From positions 332,062-396,061 of the forward strand of contig NZ_LMPF01000025.1 in NCBI RefSeq assembly GCF_001424345.1: DNA of 64,000 bases, in the 5' to 3' direction. Positions 60,510-64,000 of this stretch are shown in pieces. This DNA comes from Burkholderia sp. Leaf177. GTDB lineage: Bacteria; Pseudomonadota; Gammaproteobacteria; Burkholderiales; Burkholderiaceae. Below the pieces are notes generated by a model. That model saw only the letters and a program-made list of their open reading frames with translations, was not told the DNA's origin and made no database searches. The number at the start of each line of letters is the position of its first letter. Position 1 is the first letter of the stretch. A program made the position numbers and the translations under genes.

Positions 60510-61616
60510 TCAGTCGGGCAAGCGATCGAGCGACTTCGGCTCGTGCATCGGGCAGCCATTGAACTGGCCGCGAAAGCCCGACGACATTTCGTAAGCCGGC
60601 TTGCGCGAGCGCTGCACGCCTCCAATTGGCCGATGCGCGCTAAGACCATGCCACGGGCTGAACGCAAGGCCATCATCCACTGCCGCGGAGCGAGCGTCGG
60701 TCCACGCGGGCTGCGCCGCCACGCGAATGCGCGCCACTGTCACGAACGGGCTTTCGTCCTCGGGCCATTGTTTAGATGCATCCTCAACCGGCATCTTCTC
60801 GATATCGGTCGCGAGCTGCACCCGGACTTCCCACTCGCCGCCCGTGGTCGCGAAGAAGTCGTTTACCGCTTCGCGCAAGCCATTGGGTTTGTCATCGAGA
60901 TCGACGGGCGCATCTTTAAGCGCAGCGAGTTCCGGCGATACCGGCACGATCGCGATCTTCCCGTAGTACGAGCCATACAAAACGGGCACCACGGTGGAAT
61001 ACGTCTCGCCGAGCAGATTGGTTTTCGGATGACCGCCCAGGCTCTTCAGCGTGCCGCTCTCGCCGCCTAAGGCTTCGACTGCCGCTTCGGTCCCCCGCAA
61101 CACAGCGGATAACGCCTGCTTCATGCCTGGCGCCTTGTCCGTCGTTTTGGCGAGCGCCTTGAGCGTGGTGAGAAATGCCTTTGGCGTTGCGGCGGTGAAA
61201 GCCAACGCGTTTTGCATCACGAAGTCTTGCGTCACTTGTCCTTCGGCGCCGGGCAATCGTTCCCCTTCCACGCCGATAATCTTCAACGCGAGTCCACGTG
61301 GCGTGGAGACCTTGTCATCGAGGATATCGCCAGGGTTCGTCGAGAAGCGCATGACGACCGGGAGGCTGCCCGCCTTGGCAAATGCGCCTTGCGCGAGTTC
61401 AAGCGGCAAACCTTCCGGCACGATCAATTCGCCCTGCAGCAAGCCGTGACTTTTCGCGTGAACGCTACGTACCGCGTGACCGTAATCAGCCGACGTGGTT
61501 TCGAGAATGCCTCGCAATGTAGCGACCAAGTCTTGCGTGGTCTCGGCTTCGTCGGCAGGGATTTGCTCGAAGGTGGAATCGAACGGCAAAGGGCGAATGC
61601 TTAGCGGTGTAGACAT
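60510..61616 (-). CDS. Catalase-family protein (y4iL-like)
   Basis: 368 residues, shorter than true catalases (about 480). Shared features are RSVHAKSHGLLQGEL (distal His region) and MRFSTNPGD--DDKVSTPRGLALKIIGVEG. The canonical proximal haem ligand motif (R-x-F-x-Y-x-D-T) is not visible; the C-terminus reads FSPWHGLSAHRPIGGVQRSRKPAYEMSSGFRG, as in the y4iL-like catalase subfamily. So it probably binds haem but its catalase activity is uncertain; peroxidase or other reactions are possible. Confidence 0.8.
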   Translation of the reverse strand: MSTPLSIRPLPFDSTFEQIPADEAETTQDLVATLRGILETTSADYGHAVRSVHAKSHGLLQGELIVPEGLPLELAQGAFAKAGSLPVVMRFSTNPGDILDDKVSTPRGLALKIIGVEGERLPGAEGQVTQDFVMQNALAFTAATPKAFLTTLKALAKTTDKAPGMKQALSAVLRGTEAAVEALGGESGTLKSLGGHPKTNLLGETYSTVVPVLYGSYYGKIAIVPVSPELAALKDAPVDLDDKPNGLREAVNDFFATTGGEWEVRVQLATDIEKMPVEDASKQWPEDESPFVTVARIRVAAQPAWTDARSAAVDDGLAFSPWHGLSAHRPIGGVQRSRKPAYEMSSGFRGQFNGCPMHEPKSLDRLPD

Positions 61617-61874
61617 GTGGGACTCCAGGGGATTTATATGAACTTAACTAGCCAGCTAAAGAACGTTTCGTGCAATCGCCGTTCCCGGGAGCTTACGTTT
61701 CAAGCAATACGAAGCCTACTTTCATCAAACACCTTTATTACTTAAGTATTACGCTTAGCAAGTAATTTCCTTTATTTAATAATTCCTACACGTGTAATTT
61801 CTATCCTCTCGCTAGTTCATTTGGCGTCGTGCGTTCGCGCGTGACAACGTCTGTCTATCGTCAAGAGGACGCTT

Positions 61875-62162
61875 GTGTTCAACAGATCCGTCACCATCGC
61901 CTGGATGCTTTGCGCGATGCTTTTTTGTTCGATGCTCGCCGCCTGCGGCGATCACGATGCACCTTCCTCGTCCGTTTCGCCTTCGTTACCGCAAGCCGAT
62001 ATTTCCGCACCACTCCCGGCTAGTTCGTCGGATATCCAGAATTGGGCAATGCAGCAGACGCAGCCATCCACGGCTGTAGCGCGCCTCGCCCCACCGAAAG
62101 AATCACCCGCCTCGCCTGCGTCCGATCCCCTGCTGCCTCCCGTGATTCACGAGGCGGAGTGA
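61875..62162 (+). CDS. Small lipoprotein
   Basis: 95 residues starting at GTG 61875, preceded by AGAGGA at 61864-61869. The signal ends in lipobox LAAC (Cys24), followed by a Ser/Pro-rich body (APSSSVSPSLPQADISAPLPASS) with no domain. It lies 53 bp before the phospholipase C gene in the same direction and may help its export or localisation. Confidence 0.65.
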   Translation: MFNRSVTIAWMLCAMLFCSMLAACGDHDAPSSSVSPSLPQADISAPLPASSSDIQNWAMQQTQPSTAVARLAPPKESPASPASDPLLPPVIHEAE

Positions 62163-62215
62163 TATCGATGTACGACCCGCAAACTCTCATCCCCCACCCC
62201 GACTGACAAAAACCC

Positions 62216-64000
62216 ATGACCTTAAAAAGCCGACGTGACTTTCTCAAGGCTGCCGTACAGGCCGCCGGTTCTGCAACTGCAATGGGCGTCGTGCCCGCAG
62301 GCATTCGCAACGCACTTGCCATCCCCGCCAACAACGTGCACGGCAGCATTCAGGACGTCGAGCATATTGTCGTGCTGATGCAGGAAAACCGTTCGTTCGA
62401 TCATTACTTCGGCACACTGCAAGGCGTTCGCGGTTTCGGCGATACGCGCGCGGTCACGCTGCCCAACGGCAAGCCGGTTTTCAATCAGCCGCTGGCTGCG
62501 GGACTGGGCGAGGTGCTGCCGTTCCGTCCCAGCGCGCCCGATCTCGGCAACCAGTTCATCCAGGATTTGCCGCATGACTGGAAGTCCGGCAAAGGCGCCT
62601 ATGACGACGGCCGATACGACCAGTGGGTGCCGTACAAAGGCACGACGACCATGGCGTACCTCACGCGCGAAGACATTCCGTTTCACTACCAGCTCGCCGA
62701 CGCCTTCACGATCTGCGATGCGTACCACTGTTCGATCAATTCATCGACGGATCCGAACCGCTATTACATGTGGACCGGCTGGGTTGGCAACGACGGCAAC
62801 GGCGGCGGTCCTGTCATCGACAACGCGGAGGTGGGCTATAGCTGGGGGTCGTATCCGGAAGTGCTGGAGAAAGCGAATATCTCGTGGAAGATCTATCAGG
62901 ACGCGGGCACGGGACTCGACGCCAACGGATCGTGGGGCTGGACCAACGATCCGTACATTGGCAACTATGGCGACAACGCGCTGCTTTACCTGAATCAGTA
63001 TCGCAATGCGCAGCCAGGTAGCGCGCTGTATCAGAAGGCGCGTACCGGCACGAACGCGCAAGCAGGCGACGGTTACTTCGATATCCTCAAGCGCGACGTT
63101 CAGAACAACGCGTTGCCGCAGGTCTCGTGGATCGTCGCGCCGGAAGCGTTCTCGGAACATCCGAACTGGCCGGCGAACTATGGCGCGTGGTATGTCGACC
63201 AGGTGCTGCAGATCCTGACCTCGAATCCGGAAGTCTGGAGCAAGACGGTTCTGCTCATCAACTACGACGAGAACGATGGTTTCTTCGATCACGTCGTGCC
63301 GCCGTTCCCGCCGACGTCCAAGGCTAACGGCAAGTCTACGGTCAGCACTGTCAACGAGATTTTCCCGGGCAACTCGACCTATCAAAGCGGCGCATACGGC
63401 CTTGGAACACGCGTGCCGATGCTGGTCGTTTCCCCGTGGTCGAAAGGCGGGTTTGTGTGCTCGGAAGTTTTCGATCATACGTCGGTGATTCAATTCATCG
63501 AAAAGCGTTTTGGTTCGCGCCCGAACGTCACCGAGTCGAATATCACGCCGTGGCGCCGCGCGATTTGCGGCGATTTGACGTCCGCGTTCAACTTCAAGAA
63601 TCCGAACGCAGCGGTTCCGACGTTGCCGGATACGAGCAGCTATGCACCTGTGCAGAAAGTTCGTCATCCCGACTATGTTCCCATTCCGCCGGCTATTCAG
63701 GCAGTTCCGAAGCAGGAACCCGGTGTTCGCCAGGCGCGCGCGTTGCCTTATGAGTTGTTCGTTCACGCACATGCAGGCACGACCAACGGCGTCACGTTCG
63801 ATTTCATCAACACGGGTAGTGTGGGCGCGACGTTCCTTGTCTTTACCGCGAACAGCACGACAGCGCCGAGCTGCTATACGGTTGGCGCCGGGGATCGTTT
63901 GCGTGACGAGCTGCCTTTAGGCGCTTCCAACGCATACGACTACGTGATTCACGGACCCAACGGTTTCCTCCGGCGCTTTGCCGGGAAGGCCGTCGAGCAG
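62216..64000 (+). CDS. Phospholipase C, Tat-exported, C-terminus outside window
   Basis: At least 595 residues, open to the window edge. The Tat signal is MTLKSRRDFLKAAVQAAGSA. The catalytic domain has VLMQENRSFDHYFGTLQGVRGFGD (metal-binding Glu/Asn region), WVPYKGTTTMAYLTREDIPFHY, and 'LLINYDENDGFFDHVVPP' and 'GLGTRVPMLVVSPWSKGGFV', as in the non-haemolytic phosphocholine-specific phospholipase C/acid phosphatase AcpA group. The C-terminal domain (about 515 on, ELFVHAHAGTTNGVTFDFINTG) has begun but is cut by the window. No clear ribosome site precedes the start. Confidence 0.9.
   Translation, partial: MTLKSRRDFLKAAVQAAGSATAMGVVPAGIRNALAIPANNVHGSIQDVEHIVVLMQENRSFDHYFGTLQGVRGFGDTRAVTLPNGKPVFNQPLAAGLGEVLPFRPSAPDLGNQFIQDLPHDWKSGKGAYDDGRYDQWVPYKGTTTMAYLTREDIPFHYQLADAFTICDAYHCSINSSTDPNRYYMWTGWVGNDGNGGGPVIDNAEVGYSWGSYPEVLEKANISWKIYQDAGTGLDANGSWGWTNDPYIGNYGDNALLYLNQYRNAQPGSALYQKARTGTNAQAGDGYFDILKRDVQNNALPQVSWIVAPEAFSEHPNWPANYGAWYVDQVLQILTSNPEVWSKTVLLINYDENDGFFDHVVPPFPPTSKANGKSTVSTVNEIFPGNSTYQSGAYGLGTRVPMLVVSPWSKGGFVCSEVFDHTSVIQFIEKRFGSRPNVTESNITPWRRAICGDLTSAFNFKNPNAAVPTLPDTSSYAPVQKVRHPDYVPIPPAIQAVPKQEPGVRQARALPYELFVHAHAGTTNGVTFDFINTGSVGATFLVFTANSTTAPSCYTVGAGDRLRDELPLGASNAYDYVIHGPNGFLRRFAGKAVEQ

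Overview
The window looks like a chromosomal stretch of a Burkholderiales bacterium of the Paraburkholderia/Caballeronia type. The grounds are its high-GC coding style, two small exported DUF4148-type proteins, a y4iL-like catalase family protein, a NorR/Hmp pair, kynurenine-pathway genes and a B-type oxidase operon. No database search was possible, so the genus is an inference. No tRNA, rRNA, CRISPR array, insertion sequence or prophage gene was recognised. The many long antisense open frames are composition artefacts of high GC.

Layout. At 1-267 is the start of a YceI-family gene, cut by the window edge. At 864-5984 a minus-strand operon encodes a ba3-like (B-type) haem-copper oxidase (subunits I, II and IIa) with three c-type cytochromes carrying seven CXXCH motifs in total; an FNR-like box lies upstream. 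At 6355-9241 norR and hmp (NO-detoxifying flavohaemoglobin) are divergent. Between them lie three NorR-type sites, an IHF consensus and a sigma-54-type promoter in textbook order. At 10095-14072 is a three-gene molybdenum hydroxylase (2Fe-2S subunit, Tat-exported molybdopterin subunit, triheme cytochrome c). Then come periplasmic msrA, an M20 peptidase and kynU-kynA for tryptophan breakdown.

18775-31856 is a mixed metabolic region. It holds two lipoprotein enzymes (methyltransferase-like, metallo-beta-lactamase fold), a membrane protein, a DUF1488 protein, an MFS pump, a succinylglutamate desuccinylase-like protein divergent-adjacent to an amino-acid binding protein and its LysR regulator, a MarR regulator, an aldo/keto reductase, a short-chain dehydrogenase, an EAL phosphodiesterase and an unassigned glycosyltransferase-like protein behind an AT-rich gap.

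32234-46060 is the most distinctive part. A tightly packed minus-strand run (exbB, exbD, tonB, oppA-like, tonB, yejA, yejB, yejE, yejF) faces a divergent TonB-dependent receptor. Together they could take a peptide-like ligand across both membranes: receptor and two TonB proteins at the outer membrane, two binding proteins in the periplasm, and one ABC importer at the inner membrane. It is the best candidate for an undescribed system.

46417-64000 holds an unassigned zinc-ribbon membrane protein converging on an unassigned lipoprotein, a DUF4148-like protein, a divergent pair of DJ-1/PfpI proteins (isonitrile hydratase-like and GlxA-like regulator), an MFS transporter, an 8-bp tandem repeat array, a GAF-GAF-GGDEF-EAL protein, a signal-bearing aldo/keto reductase, a FUSC-family pump, a small helical protein, a VOC-family protein, a catalase-like protein, a small lipoprotein and the start of a Tat-exported phospholipase C.
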